This document shows positions 8,515 through 17,494 of a stretch of DNA of 64,000 nt, piece by piece. The number at the start of each line of letters is the position of its first letter. Positions within the stretch are counted from its first letter, which is position 1. A program made the translations under genes and the position numbers. This stretch comes from Enterococcus sp. BWR-S5 (lineage in GTDB: Bacteria; Bacillota; Bacilli; Lactobacillales; Enterococcaceae). The stretch spans positions 248,001 through 312,000 of the forward strand of contig NZ_JADOEQ010000002.1 in assembly GCF_016745255.1 (NCBI RefSeq), in the 5' to 3' direction. The notes under the pieces were generated by a model. The model worked only from the letters and a program-made list of their open reading frames with translations, was not told the origin of the DNA and made no database searches.

Positions 8515-9888
8515 TTATACTCCTTTTCTCATAATATTTTCGTTTATTGAAACAAGATAAATTCCTTGTATTTCTTTTGCTGGACTTACTTCAATGTAAT
8601 CTAACTGGTCCATTACAATTTTCTGAATCGTAATTTTTTTTAACAATAACAACTCTTGTAACTTTTCTTCATATTTTTTTATATATCCAGATTGTGATTC
8701 ATTAGATATCTCACTCAGTAAATGTAGTTCTTGTTTCATTTTTTCAATAGTTATTTCCCCCTTTTCAAACTGTTCAATGATTGCAGTCTTATTTCTATAA
8801 ACCGCTCTCTTTTCAATATGCTCCTTTTTCTTCATTTGATGAATTTCTTGTTCTACCGCTGTCAATAACTCTGCATAAATACCATCTCGTTGAAGAAACT
8901 CCTTTAAATTGTCAATAACTGCCTGCTCAATTTGTTCAGCTCTTAGAAAAACTCCTTTACATTCTCGATTGGCGCAATGGTAATAGTATAAACGTTGCGT
9001 TTTAGCATGATTGTATTGGAACTTTGGACTTAGCCGCCTATGACAATGAGGACAATTTATTTTTTTGCGAAGGGGGTAAACCCTTTGATCTGTTTTTGTT
9101 ACCTGCCGACTTTTTCGAATTGCTTGCGCTTGGTCAAATGCTTTCTTAGTAATAATTGGCGTGAAATTTCCTTGATAGCCCCCAAAAGTTCCTCCTTTAA
9201 TCCAACCATAATAAAGACTATTTCCTAGAATGCTATGAACATTTCGTACAGTAAAGGGGTGCTCCTTGAAAACATACCCTTCCATTGCCAAAGCTTGTGC
9301 CAATTTTTTATAACCAAACTCCCCGGAACAATACAACTCAAATAGTCGTTTCACTGCTTTTGCTTCTTCAAGCTCTTGAACTACTTCACCTTCTATCAAA
9401 CGATAACCATATGGAACTGCAGAAGATATGTACTCCCCCTGACTACGTTTGTAAGCTAATCCACTTTTAATATTTTCAATGATTGCCTCACGTTGCATAG
9501 AAGCATGAATAAAAAGTAGTTGTATAAATACCTTTTTAGTAGCTAAGTCACTTGTTTCCGAAGGAAAGGGTTCTGCAATAGATACTATTTCGATATTGTG
9601 ATCATGGCAAAGTTGAAGGAATTCCAAAGCTGGTCGTGTTTCTCTATAAATTCTGTCATATCTCCAAAAATAAAGGATTCCTTGTTCATCTGAGCTTATT
9701 ATCTCTTGCCTTAGTTGTTGAAATGCCGTTCGATTGCCACTTCCGCCAGATTCTCCTTGTTCACTATATCGTTGTGGTTTTAAATGACCATCTTGCTTAG
9801 CCTTATCACAAATCAACTGCCATTGAGCATCATTAGAAACCTTCAATTTATCCCAAACAGATGTCCTATCATATCCATATACACGCAT
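8515..9888 (-). CDS. ccrA: CcrA large serine recombinase
   Basis: 457 residues. The N-terminus reads VYGYDRTS with the likely nucleophile at Ser10, and YFWRYDRIYRETRPAL fits the resolvase core. The second domain contains FGYKKLAQAL and INCPHCHRRLSP, with a second CxxxxC pair supplied by HCANRECKG; a C-terminal helical region follows. Its length, its position directly before ccrB and the absence of homology to phage integrases other than the large-serine type make CcrA the best call. It is more divergent from the staphylococcal protein than ccrB is. GGGGGA lies before the ATG. Confidence 0.88.
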   Translation of the reverse strand: MRVYGYDRTSVWDKLKVSNDAQWQLICDKAKQDGHLKPQRYSEQGESGGSGNRTAFQQLRQEIISSDEQGILYFWRYDRIYRETRPALEFLQLCHDHNIEIVSIAEPFPSETSDLATKKVFIQLLFIHASMQREAIIENIKSGLAYKRSQGEYISSAVPYGYRLIEGEVVQELEEAKAVKRLFELYCSGEFGYKKLAQALAMEGYVFKEHPFTVRNVHSILGNSLYYGWIKGGTFGGYQGNFTPIITKKAFDQAQAIRKSRQVTKTDQRVYPLRKKINCPHCHRRLSPKFQYNHAKTQRLYYYHCANRECKGVFLRAEQIEQAVIDNLKEFLQRDGIYAELLTAVEQEIHQMKKKEHIEKRAVYRNKTAIIEQFEKGEITIEKMKQELHLLSEISNESQSGYIKKYEEKLQELLLLKKITIQKIVMDQLDYIEVSPAKEIQGIYLVSINENIMRKGV

Positions 9889-9913
9889 AACAATCCCCCT
9901 ATTTATAATTGAA

Positions 9914-9947
9914 ACAGAGCGAGAAATAGTAGCGGACTTCGCTCTGT
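9914..9947. other. Hairpin in the ccrA leader
   Basis: ACAGAGCGA (9914-9922) pairs perfectly with TCGCTCTGT (9939-9947), and the hairpin ends about 25 bases before the ccrA start. On the plus strand it is followed by a T-run. On the ccrA strand it could attenuate read-through from the primase-helicase operon into ccrAB. Confidence 0.45.
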
Positions 9948-9957
9948 TCAGCTTTTT

Positions 9958-10062
9958 TTAATCAATGTCTTGTTCATCTAGAGAAATGCCCACGGCACCG
10001 TGTTGGCCAAGTATTTCCAAGAACTCAGCTTCTGTTAACTCCTCAAATTCATCTTCAAACAT
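9958..10062 (-). CDS. 34-residue acidic microprotein before ccrA
   Basis: An ATG preceded by a very strong AAAGGAGGTG opens a 34-codon frame beginning MFEDEFEELTEAEFLEIL and ending in DEQDID. It is highly acidic. It lies between the primase-helicase gene and ccrA on the same strand, where staphylococcal cassettes also carry small open frames. The ribosome site is the main evidence that it is translated. A role as a recombinase or replication partner, or as a DNA mimic, is only a guess. Confidence 0.55.
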   Translation of the reverse strand: MFEDEFEELTEAEFLEILGQHGAVGISLDEQDID

Positions 10063-10100
10063 ATTTTTTCACCTCCTTTTAATTCAAAGCAATGCTATTG

Positions 10101-10199
10101 TTAGCTTTTCACTTCTTCTTCTGGATCAATATGGTGATACAAGTATGGCAACAATTGTCGAGCTAAGATTTTGCTGAATTCTTCTGTATTATTTTTCAT
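10101..10199 (-). CDS. 32-residue microprotein overlapping the primase-helicase gene
   Basis: The ATG lies within the last codons of the primase-helicase gene (11-base overlap), with GGGGA about eight bases upstream, implying coupled translation. The product starts MKNNTEEFSKILARQL and ends DPEEEVKS. No family recognised. It is followed 38 bases later by the next microgene. Confidence 0.5.
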   Translation of the reverse strand: MKNNTEEFSKILARQLLPYLYHHIDPEEEVKS

Positions 10200-13020
10200 T
10201 TTTATTTTCCCCTTCCGTTTCTTCAAAATTCAACTCATCATCAGTAAGTGGTAGCTGAACTGTTCGTAGAGCTGGTTTTGGTTCGGTATTTTCTATAGTT
10301 TGGTTCACATTCAATTTAAAATAGTCTTTTAGTTCAAGTGGCAATAATAGCTCAAAAGTAGTTACATTCTCTTTATTGATACGTACTCTTTTGGTTTGCC
10401 GACCTTTTTCAGAAGCCATTTTTTCCGTTTCCAACAGGTGCTTAATAATATGATCACAATCAATCACATTAAATTCTTTAGCCAGCTCTTTCTTGAATAT
10501 ACTACTAATAATATTCACTTTAACTTGAGCATTTGTTACTGCCACTTTCCCCCATATCGGTCCGAAAGACTTGTTGCCAGAAGAACTAGTATCAATAAAG
10601 CGATGAGCATTACTAAGGAGCCATTCCACGGTCTGATCGTAATAGTCTGTACTAGCAGTCCGCTTTTCTTCGAAACTCCTTTTGTAAGTTTTAAGAAGAA
10701 GCTGTTCTACCTTTTCAGTATCTAAATCCACCTTAAGTAGTTTTTTTACCAATCGACCTGTGGTGGCTAATACCGCATAGTTATTGAGTATCCGTTGATC
10801 GAGTTGGTCCACATCTAATTGCTGTTTCAACTCTACTTTTACGGAATCAAATAATGTCTTCACTTCGCCGCTATCCATTTTTAACAATTCTGGGACAAAT
10901 TGTTTTGCCGCAACACCATAGACTTGGTCAGAAAACGCTTTGATTTCTTCTGCGTGATCAGCAGAAATAGTCCACCTGATATTGGAAAACTCAACGTATC
11001 TAGAAAACAACCCCATTTGATTTTGCAAATAAGCTTTCAAAGCATTCTCTGAGCTAAGGAAGAGCAACGTCTTTATTTTCTCTGGAATGGTTAGTCCCAT
11101 TTCCTTATTCATTCTCAGACGCTCCTGTCCAGATGCCCATTGAAAGATAATTGGTGTTAAATCTTTCATAGAAGCTGATCCTAATTCATCAAAAATCACT
11201 GGTGTCCCATAATTCTGAGCAGACAGTTTTATCAAGGCGTTGGCCGTCCCATTCATTGTCATAATGATATCTGCTGAATTCCCGTACAGAGAACTAATCC
11301 ATTTTAATTTTGTCGTTTTTCCCGAACCAGAAATTCCTCTTAATGAGATAAGAAAAACAGAAATATCCAGATTTAATACTGTCTTTAGAAACCCGAAGAC
11401 AATTGGTGCGAATCCTAACACGGTTGAAAGTGAAAATCCTTCATGTTTAACATTCAACTGGACAAACTCTTTCCATTCTCCAAATGTTCCTTGGCTATCA
11501 AACTGATAGAAGCTTTCTTTTGAAAGAACAGACTCCTGCACTTGGTCAGAACTAGAGTAGCTTTTATCCAACAAGTACACAGGATGATTGTCGTCTATGA
11601 TCCACCCCAGCTCTTTGTGTTGATATACTTTTGGCGCTGTTTTCCGTTGCTCCATCAGATAGTCAACCACTTCTGACTCACGTCTAGTTTGAAAGGTAAC
11701 GCCAATATTAACGAGCTGTTTAAACTGTTGCTGTTGGAATGTGGAAGCAGGTAGCCATTGCTTGATCCACTCGCCATCAAAAAAGTAACAAAGTAAATAC
11801 ATTACCTTATGGGTCACTTTTTCAATAGATGTCTGCTCTATGAACAATGCATCAGCAATTTTTAGAAACTGGCTTTTACTGTCTAAATAGTAAAGACCCT
11901 TTTTAGATAATTCATAATTTCCATAAGTGAATTTCTGCCCCTCATCTAAAGCCTTTGCAGTCACGGGTTCTTTGCTATTGTTTTTCACCAACGTTTTTGC
12001 TTCTTCTGGGACTGGGTATTGTTCTGCGAAGTCATGAATCGTTTTGGCTTCATCAGAAGCGTGTTGGCATTGGAACCGATTCTTTCCATCTTTTGTTACA
12101 GAGATTGATGCACCATTTTGATTGTTTGAATGCTGTTTTAACGGACACTCCTTGAAAATGTACAGTTTAACACCTTCGATATCACCATCCTTTACATAGT
12201 ATTCAAAATGGTAAGAATCTAGCCAAATAGCGGTATCTGCAATGATAAAATCTTTTGTACGTTGTATTTGCTTTTTTGGTAAGGCAGTTATTTTTGTATT
12301 TTCTTTTACAATCTTCTCCAAAACTGTAAGTGGCGTATCTATCACTTCATTAGGAATTTTCATAAGAAAACTGCGTCTATGTGGCCGTTCTTCAGTAAAA
12401 TCACCTTTCACTGCTGGTGTTCCAATCACTTTAGTAATTCTTGACGGATTGGGCACACTGACATCTACACGAACAAATTTATTACTGTGGCGCTGATCTA
12501 ACACTTTTACAAATAATTTATTCAACTGTTTTACGCTCTCTATATCGCCATTTTCAATTGGAATTAACAAGCCATATCCATTTCCGCTATCAAATTGGAT
12601 AAGCGATTTTACACCCATACTTTCAAGATACGAGTATATTTCAGCAGCAAGTTTGGCTGCATGTTCCTTTTCTTTATCCGTAGAAGACGTTTTGGTAGGT
12701 CTTTCTGGATCTAAATCGATGTAGATAAAACGTATTGCAGTAATATCTGAATCTTTTATTGGCCTGCCATCTGTAACTTCTTCAACATTGAATTGATTAA
12801 ACGTGCTATAAACTGAGCCATACTGAAAGCCACCTTCATTAATAAAATCAATCATCCTTCGGCAGCCTTCCTTATCAGTCGAGAATAATTTACTAATTAC
12901 TTTGTCATTTTTGTTATAGTGTGGCAAAATTCGCAGCTCAATATATAAAATTCCAAACATGGCTAACAGCTTTACATATCTTAAAACTTCATCTTTTATC
13001 ATTTCAATTTTTTTAGTCAT
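10189..13020 (-). CDS. Cassette primase-helicase (AEP primase + DUF927/MCM-like helicase)
   Basis: 943 residues. The N-terminal third looks like an archaeo-eukaryotic primase domain: FIYIDLDPERP (about 100), SGNGYGLLIPI (about 150) and VDVSVPNPSRITKVIG. A Cys/His cluster (KECPLKQH ... RFQCQHASDE, about 290-325) resembles a zinc-binding primase knuckle. DUF927 with Walker A RGISGSGKTTK (about 567) and Walker B PVIFDELGS (about 608) follows. Staphylococcal SCC elements encode DUF927/MCM-like Cch helicases thought to replicate the excised circle; this one is longer because of the primase part. AAAGGAG precedes the ATG. Iteron-like repeats lie just upstream. Confidence 0.85.
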   Translation of the reverse strand: MTKKIEMIKDEVLRYVKLLAMFGILYIELRILPHYNKNDKVISKLFSTDKEGCRRMIDFINEGGFQYGSVYSTFNQFNVEEVTDGRPIKDSDITAIRFIYIDLDPERPTKTSSTDKEKEHAAKLAAEIYSYLESMGVKSLIQFDSGNGYGLLIPIENGDIESVKQLNKLFVKVLDQRHSNKFVRVDVSVPNPSRITKVIGTPAVKGDFTEERPHRRSFLMKIPNEVIDTPLTVLEKIVKENTKITALPKKQIQRTKDFIIADTAIWLDSYHFEYYVKDGDIEGVKLYIFKECPLKQHSNNQNGASISVTKDGKNRFQCQHASDEAKTIHDFAEQYPVPEEAKTLVKNNSKEPVTAKALDEGQKFTYGNYELSKKGLYYLDSKSQFLKIADALFIEQTSIEKVTHKVMYLLCYFFDGEWIKQWLPASTFQQQQFKQLVNIGVTFQTRRESEVVDYLMEQRKTAPKVYQHKELGWIIDDNHPVYLLDKSYSSSDQVQESVLSKESFYQFDSQGTFGEWKEFVQLNVKHEGFSLSTVLGFAPIVFGFLKTVLNLDISVFLISLRGISGSGKTTKLKWISSLYGNSADIIMTMNGTANALIKLSAQNYGTPVIFDELGSASMKDLTPIIFQWASGQERLRMNKEMGLTIPEKIKTLLFLSSENALKAYLQNQMGLFSRYVEFSNIRWTISADHAEEIKAFSDQVYGVAAKQFVPELLKMDSGEVKTLFDSVKVELKQQLDVDQLDQRILNNYAVLATTGRLVKKLLKVDLDTEKVEQLLLKTYKRSFEEKRTASTDYYDQTVEWLLSNAHRFIDTSSSGNKSFGPIWGKVAVTNAQVKVNIISSIFKKELAKEFNVIDCDHIIKHLLETEKMASEKGRQTKRVRINKENVTTFELLLPLELKDYFKLNVNQTIENTEPKPALRTVQLPLTDDELNFEETEGENKNEK

Positions 13021-13044
13021 CCCTAGAAGACACTCCTTTGAATT

Positions 13045-13230
13045 ACGGTAGAACGGTAAATAACATGTAATCCCATACCTAGTAGCAATTTCAGGGCTTA
13101 CCCATATTTACCGCTCTACCGTTGTATTTTTTTATTCAGTTTATAATCATCGGTAATGCGGTATAAGAAACAACACTCTTTTTAGCCCGTAACAAAAGGA
13201 TTCTTTGATTGTTACGCCGCTCTACCGCCT
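13045..13230. repeat. Iteron-like repeats, candidate replication origin of the cassette
   Basis: ACGGTAGAACGGTAAATA (13045-13062) is repeated in inverted orientation at 13105-13122 (17 of 18 identical). A third copy of the core occurs inverted at 13214-13230 (CGCTCTACCG within it), and a degenerate direct copy CGGTAATGCGGTATA at 13151-13165. All lie in the 218-base gap between the primase-helicase gene and the gene for a small protein upstream. Clustered repeats next to a replication initiator gene are typical of origins or autoregulatory operators. Confidence 0.6.
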
Positions 13231-13238
13231 ATTTAGTG

Positions 13239-13643
13239 TTAGCTAGCAATAGCAAGTTTTTCTTTTAGCCCATCTGTAATTGGTACAAAGACAGTGATAT
13301 TTTGGTACGTTTGTCTAGTCTTAGGAGAGTAGACCTCTTCCGTTCCAATAATGAAAACTTGTCCTACCATTAAATTGAAGTCAATTTCTTGATTGCTTAG
13401 GTACTTAGAAATAGTCTGTCTTAACAGCGGTTTAATGTATCCCCAGTCTACCGAACGCATTTGATTATCCAGATGAAAGACCTGTGAGAATGTTTCTTGC
13501 GTGTCTATGATTTTGAAAGTAAATCGGACATCTTTGCCAATTTCTTCAAAATGTCTCATGCTTGGCATTTCCTCGTAGTTAACGAGAGTCGCTACTATAA
13601 ATTTGGTTTTTTTATTGATAATACTTTCTGGTATTTGAATCAT
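13239..13643 (-). CDS. Small protein upstream of the primase-helicase (possible replication accessory)
   Basis: 134 residues from the ATG at 13643, chosen because AAAGGA lies seven bases before it; a TTG 18 bases further upstream is less likely. The sequence is rich in beta-strand-like segments (KFIVATLVNYEEM, VRFTFKIIDTQETFSQVF, MVGQVFIIGTEEVY, NITVFVPITDG). No family recognised, though an OB-like single-strand binding fold would suit the composition and the place. Staphylococcal cassettes encode a small DNA-binding partner next to their Cch helicase, so a replication role is a reasonable inference. Confidence 0.55.
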   Translation of the reverse strand: MIQIPESIINKKTKFIVATLVNYEEMPSMRHFEEIGKDVRFTFKIIDTQETFSQVFHLDNQMRSVDWGYIKPLLRQTISKYLSNQEIDFNLMVGQVFIIGTEEVYSPKTRQTYQNITVFVPITDGLKEKLAIAS

Positions 13644-13747
13644 TATAAAGTCCTTTCTCAAAGCGCTTTGTATTACTTGTTTTCGATCGATGAGTTAAGA
13701 ATAATACAGATCTAGCATCGAAGGGCTTCATTCCGAATATAAAAAAA

Positions 13748-13771
13748 GAAAGCTTGATTTCTCAAGCTTTC
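13748..13771. terminator. Terminator after the 599-residue gene
   Basis: GAAAGCTTGA pairs with TCAAGCTTTC around TTTC, with A- and T-runs on both sides, so it can act on either strand. Confidence 0.75.
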
Positions 13772-13818
13772 CATTTTTATATTTACAATTTTTTGCACTT
13801 TTTTGTTTCATGGAATTT

Positions 13819-15618
13819 TCAAAAAGTGTGCTTTTGACCTGTTTTGAAGCTAAAAATGACATCCACTAAATAGTCTTTTCCTTGAGCTTTTTCAAAAATA
13901 CCAAAAATTTTCTCTTCAACAATTGAAGGTGAGACGTTGCCTAGACCGCTCGCAATCTCCATTTTATTTTTTACTTCCAATTCATTTTCATAAGCAATTT
14001 GCGCATCCATCATAGCGCAATCAAATAATTGCAACTTATACTTACTTAAATACTCACTATCTGAACTATTTTTCTCATCTAAATACTCCTTTTCAAGTTT
14101 TTCACGATAATTTTCGACCTTATTTTCTATAGAAAATTCTTTAACCTTCTTTAAAAACAATGAAAAGTCTTTATGAAAATTTTGGATTAACATGCTCTGT
14201 TGAAATTCTTTTCTATTATCTTTTTCACTTCTTTTCTGTTTGATTATGTGATTTTCATTAAGACCTGTTTTCCCATACAATGCTAGTTTCTGAATTTGTA
14301 ATTCTACCCTTCTTCTTTCATTTCTTCCATTTATTTTAGCTATTGAAATATAGGATTGTTGATCTCCGATTTGAGGAAGAAAAATATTATTTTTTCTACA
14401 AAATTCTAGTATTTCTATTCTAGTAAAAGGAATATCTGCACCCTTTTTATTTATGATTCCTGTTGTAATATCTATGCGATCAGATAGTTCACTTCTTTCT
14501 AGCCTCAATCCATTTCTTTTACATGCTTCATACAGTTCATACAAAGTAAAACATTTATCATAATATTCTTGATACTTTTTTTCCTTCTCAATGCATGACC
14601 AATAATAAAAAGAATGTTGATTAGATAAACCAATTAAAACTTGATAATACGGCATAATAGACAGCATGCTCTTTATATATTCTTTACGGTCAATAGTCAT
14701 ACTATTTTCTTTTCTTAATTGCTGAAACAACTCAATTTCTGACAGTATTAACCATTTTAACCATAAAAAGAGACTTGTTCTATTATCTTTTTTCATATTC
14801 TCTAATTCATCTATATATTTTCTGTCAGCAAGAAGTATTCTAAATCCCCACATTTTCAGCAAATCTAGCAAGTTAATTGACAACGATAATTCAGAAAAAA
14901 ATAACTCAAACACTTGAAGTTGTTTTTCCTTGTTAGATTTACAATCACTGCCTCTTTCTCGACTCACTTTGTCATTTAACTCATAATACAATAAGTTTTC
15001 AAATGAATAATTTCCTACTTGATACGAGGTATTCATTGTAATTTTTTTATATTCTTGATCAATCTTCTTTTTGGTTCGGTTATCTTTCTTATCATAATTC
15101 TTACTCTCATTTTCGATTCTTTGGTATAATTTCTTGACACTTCTCATCCAGACATTTAAATCCTTTAGTACAAACTCATCATTTTTACAGTTCATTTTAT
15201 AAAATACGGAACTCTGTAAATTACCTTGTATAAATCTTAGGTAATAATGGGAATTATTTTCACACATTGAATCAATAGAACTAAGTAACGCTGCTTCCAT
15301 AGCAGACTGAACTAAATCTATGGGTCTGTTTTTTTCCAATGCTTTTTTATTTTCTAATGTCGTGACTTTCTTTACCTCTGAATGAAGAAACACCTTAAAC
15401 AATTCATATGTTAATAATGGAATTTCATATTCTCTGCTATCTTCATTAAAAAATTTCTCTTTAAAATCAATAGCAAAGAGCTTTTCTAAATAATTGATTT
15501 CCTTCTCCATACTAGATTGGGACTTGTAACCCATATAATTTCTGAGATCAGATTGCTTTTTTAAGAAATCAGTCGGGTTGCTAAATTCTAGCTTTGAAAC
15601 ATTTGATAAGTTACCCAT
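13819..15618 (-). CDS. Unidentified 599-residue cassette protein
   Basis: GGGGGATATTG precedes the ATG. The product is large, basic, lysine- and glutamate-rich, with no signal peptide or clear transmembrane segment. Notable stretches are FLWLKWLILSEIELFQQL, YKSQSSMEKEINYLEKLF and FTRIEILEFCRKNNIFLPQ, the last resembling a helix-turn-helix-like unit (residues about 385-405). Base composition is more AT-rich than the rlmH side. It is followed by its own terminator and bordered upstream by a separate operon, so it appears to be an independent cargo gene. I do not recognise a family; a DNA-related or defence role is possible but unsupported. Confidence 0.65.
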   Translation of the reverse strand: MGNLSNVSKLEFSNPTDFLKKQSDLRNYMGYKSQSSMEKEINYLEKLFAIDFKEKFFNEDSREYEIPLLTYELFKVFLHSEVKKVTTLENKKALEKNRPIDLVQSAMEAALLSSIDSMCENNSHYYLRFIQGNLQSSVFYKMNCKNDEFVLKDLNVWMRSVKKLYQRIENESKNYDKKDNRTKKKIDQEYKKITMNTSYQVGNYSFENLLYYELNDKVSRERGSDCKSNKEKQLQVFELFFSELSLSINLLDLLKMWGFRILLADRKYIDELENMKKDNRTSLFLWLKWLILSEIELFQQLRKENSMTIDRKEYIKSMLSIMPYYQVLIGLSNQHSFYYWSCIEKEKKYQEYYDKCFTLYELYEACKRNGLRLERSELSDRIDITTGIINKKGADIPFTRIEILEFCRKNNIFLPQIGDQQSYISIAKINGRNERRRVELQIQKLALYGKTGLNENHIIKQKRSEKDNRKEFQQSMLIQNFHKDFSLFLKKVKEFSIENKVENYREKLEKEYLDEKNSSDSEYLSKYKLQLFDCAMMDAQIAYENELEVKNKMEIASGLGNVSPSIVEEKIFGIFEKAQGKDYLVDVIFSFKTGQKHTF

Positions 15619-15732
15619 ACAATATCCCCCTAGTAGTTTGATACTTCATTTTATCATAAGTAAATTTAAACTAGGTATTAAACAAATAAAAAGAAGCATT
15701 ACGTTAACAACACTTCTTTCTATTTTCGTTCT

Positions 15733-16497
15733 TTACTCTATAACCTCTACATACCCATCTTCATAAACTTTATACAGACCAACATTGGTATCGTCTGCCT
15801 TTTTACTGCTCAGGTCAATCAAGTAATAACTTCCTGTTTCATCTTCCTTTTTACCACCCTTAACAAAACAAGTATACTCATCTGCTGACAAATCAAATTT
15901 CTTTAATAAGATATCCGTAGCTTCTGTTTCATCAAACGCATTAGACAAATCAGTAGATTCAGTAATTTCATTAATCATTGATGAACTGCTGGAAGCTGTC
16001 GTGTTCGATTCTTCTCCTAAAAGTTCCTTATCATGAGGCAAATAAGTTTCAAATTCTTTTTGATAGTGCTCTTTCAGTTCTTTGGCATGGTCAACCAGTC
16101 GTTGATCACAATCTTCTTCAATCGTTTTATCTAGTTCAGTCACAATTGTCTCTAAATAGGTGGCTGCTATTTGATTACTATTGGGTATAAAGCGATCATA
16201 GTTTTTCTTAGCATTCCCTAAATAAATAATCTGATTTCTTGCCGCTCGAATACTATTGGCATAATCCGCATCATCTGTTGTCGCATCCAATGTATAACTA
16301 CCGAGGCTTTGCAGTTCCTCTATGTCTTGATACGCTTTTTCATACTCACCAGCCAAAGTGATTTCTATGATGGTCTCATAATCCTTTTTCATTCGTTGGC
16401 CTTCTTTACTTAAATTGAACCCGTCTGCCTCTTTTCCACTACAACCAGTAAAAATAAACACGACCATAACCAATGCAAGCATCATTTTCTGTTTCAT
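15733..16497 (-). CDS. Lipoprotein of unknown function
   Basis: Start taken at the ATG at 16497, which has AGGAGGG nine bases upstream; an ATG 45 bases earlier lacks a site. 254 residues: a hydrophobic signal ending in the lipobox IFTGC, then a soluble helical domain with many acidic residues and a Ser-rich linker (TTASSSSSMINEI, about residue 165), and a small C-terminal domain ending YEDGYVEVIE. It should be anchored to the outer face of the membrane. It lies downstream of a zinc-ribbon membrane protein gene and a small regulator-like gene on the same strand, probably one operon. Confidence 0.7.
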   Translation of the reverse strand: MKQKMMLALVMVVFIFTGCSGKEADGFNLSKEGQRMKKDYETIIEITLAGEYEKAYQDIEELQSLGSYTLDATTDDADYANSIRAARNQIIYLGNAKKNYDRFIPNSNQIAATYLETIVTELDKTIEEDCDQRLVDHAKELKEHYQKEFETYLPHDKELLGEESNTTASSSSSMINEITESTDLSNAFDETEATDILLKKFDLSADEYTCFVKGGKKEDETGSYYLIDLSSKKADDTNVGLYKVYEDGYVEVIE

Positions 16498-16575
16498 CTT
16501 ATTAAACCCTCCTAAAATTTCCCTACTATAGTAAAGAAACAAGATAACTCCACAAAAAGCTATCTTGTCTCAACC

Positions 16576-17046
16576 TTATTTATTCCAAAAAAATGTCCAT
16601 TCTTCTAATGACTCCCCTTGATTAATTCGCTTACCTAATTGGTATGCATCCACTGCACCAAATATACTAAATGCAATATTACTTACTACTGGAAGCAACA
16701 CTCCACAAATAATAGGTGCAATAATCAACGCAATACCTTTCGTTTTTTGTCCATACCAGAGAATTGGTGGTAATCCTGGAATAAGAGCACCTACAATCGT
16801 TGCCACGGTCACATTCACTGCTCCTGAAACTGTTGTTTCTTTTGCCATTATACTTGCTCGTTTCAACTTTCTTGGGTTCACGCCACATTGTAGACAAAGC
16901 TCTTGATTTGGACCAATCTCATTACCACAACTATAACAATGATTAATTATTTTTCCTTGCCGGACCCCACAGGATGTACAGATTTCTGCCGCCTCATTGA
17001 TTTCTTTTCCGCAATTTGTACAATAAATACTCTGACTATTTTCCAC
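16576..17046 (-). CDS. Zinc-ribbon protein with C-terminal membrane segments
   Basis: I place the start at GTG 17046 because GGAGGAG lies six bases before it; this overlaps the upstream gene by 11 bases. The 156-residue product begins with two CxxC...CxxC zinc ribbons (YCTNCGKEI, ICTSCGVRQ, HCYSCGNEI, LCLQCGVNP). Two hydrophobic segments follow (SGAVNVTVATIVGALIPGL and IALIIAPIICGVLLPVV). The layout is like other zinc-ribbon/TM2-type membrane proteins. An upstream ATG at 17061 is possible but has no ribosome site. Function unknown. Confidence 0.7.
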   Translation of the reverse strand: MENSQSIYCTNCGKEINEAAEICTSCGVRQGKIINHCYSCGNEIGPNQELCLQCGVNPRKLKRASIMAKETTVSGAVNVTVATIVGALIPGLPPILWYGQKTKGIALIIAPIICGVLLPVVSNIAFSIFGAVDAYQLGKRINQGESLEEWTFFWNK

Positions 17047-17419
17047 TTTTCTCTCCTCCATCTTTTTGCGACTGTATCCATCGAGCAACATAAGGAAGAG
17101 GTTCTTCCTTACGAGTCATTTGCCGCACCTCTTCTTTCGCTTCACTTAGAAAACGTCTAAGCTGTCGTTCTGAATAGTCAAACGAAAGCGCTAATTGTTG
17201 TATTTCTTCTTTTGAAAAGGATTTTCCTTGGTGTAACTCTTTTCGTAAATAGTCCTTAACATAGCCTGAATCCAACAATTTTGTCGGAAAACTTACTGTC
17301 AATCCTTTAAAATTTTGATACAACAATAAACAATCATCGATGGATGTTAGTTGGGCAATCGTTTTATAAATGCCATTTAGTCCATCGATATCCTCTGTTT
17401 TCTTCACATGTATTTCCAT
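17036..17419 (-). CDS. Small protein with a Mor-like helix-turn-helix
   Basis: 127 residues with AAAGGAGCG before the ATG. Residues about 55-100 (YVKDYLRKELHQGKSFSKEE, then QQLALSFDYSERQLRRFLSE) have the layout of Mor/C-type activator domains: a helix, a glycine-lysine turn, then a recognition helix-turn-helix. It is the first gene of an apparent three-gene operon with the zinc-ribbon membrane protein and the lipoprotein. A regulatory role is inferred from the helix-turn-helix only. Confidence 0.55.
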   Translation of the reverse strand: MEIHVKKTEDIDGLNGIYKTIAQLTSIDDCLLLYQNFKGLTVSFPTKLLDSGYVKDYLRKELHQGKSFSKEEIQQLALSFDYSERQLRRFLSEAKEEVRQMTRKEEPLPYVARWIQSQKDGGEKSGK

Positions 17420-17494
17420 CGCTCCTTTACTAATAAACTAACCTCCTCTAAATTTTACTGGTTCCTCTTTGACATTGCCTGCTCGCCTGACAGG

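Noticed and set aside
15651-15663. TTATCATAAGTAA, like a staphylococcal attB core in opposite orientation
   Set aside because: It lies just upstream of the 599-residue gene; on the minus strand it reads as a TATGATAAAAT promoter box, and no paired site is seen.
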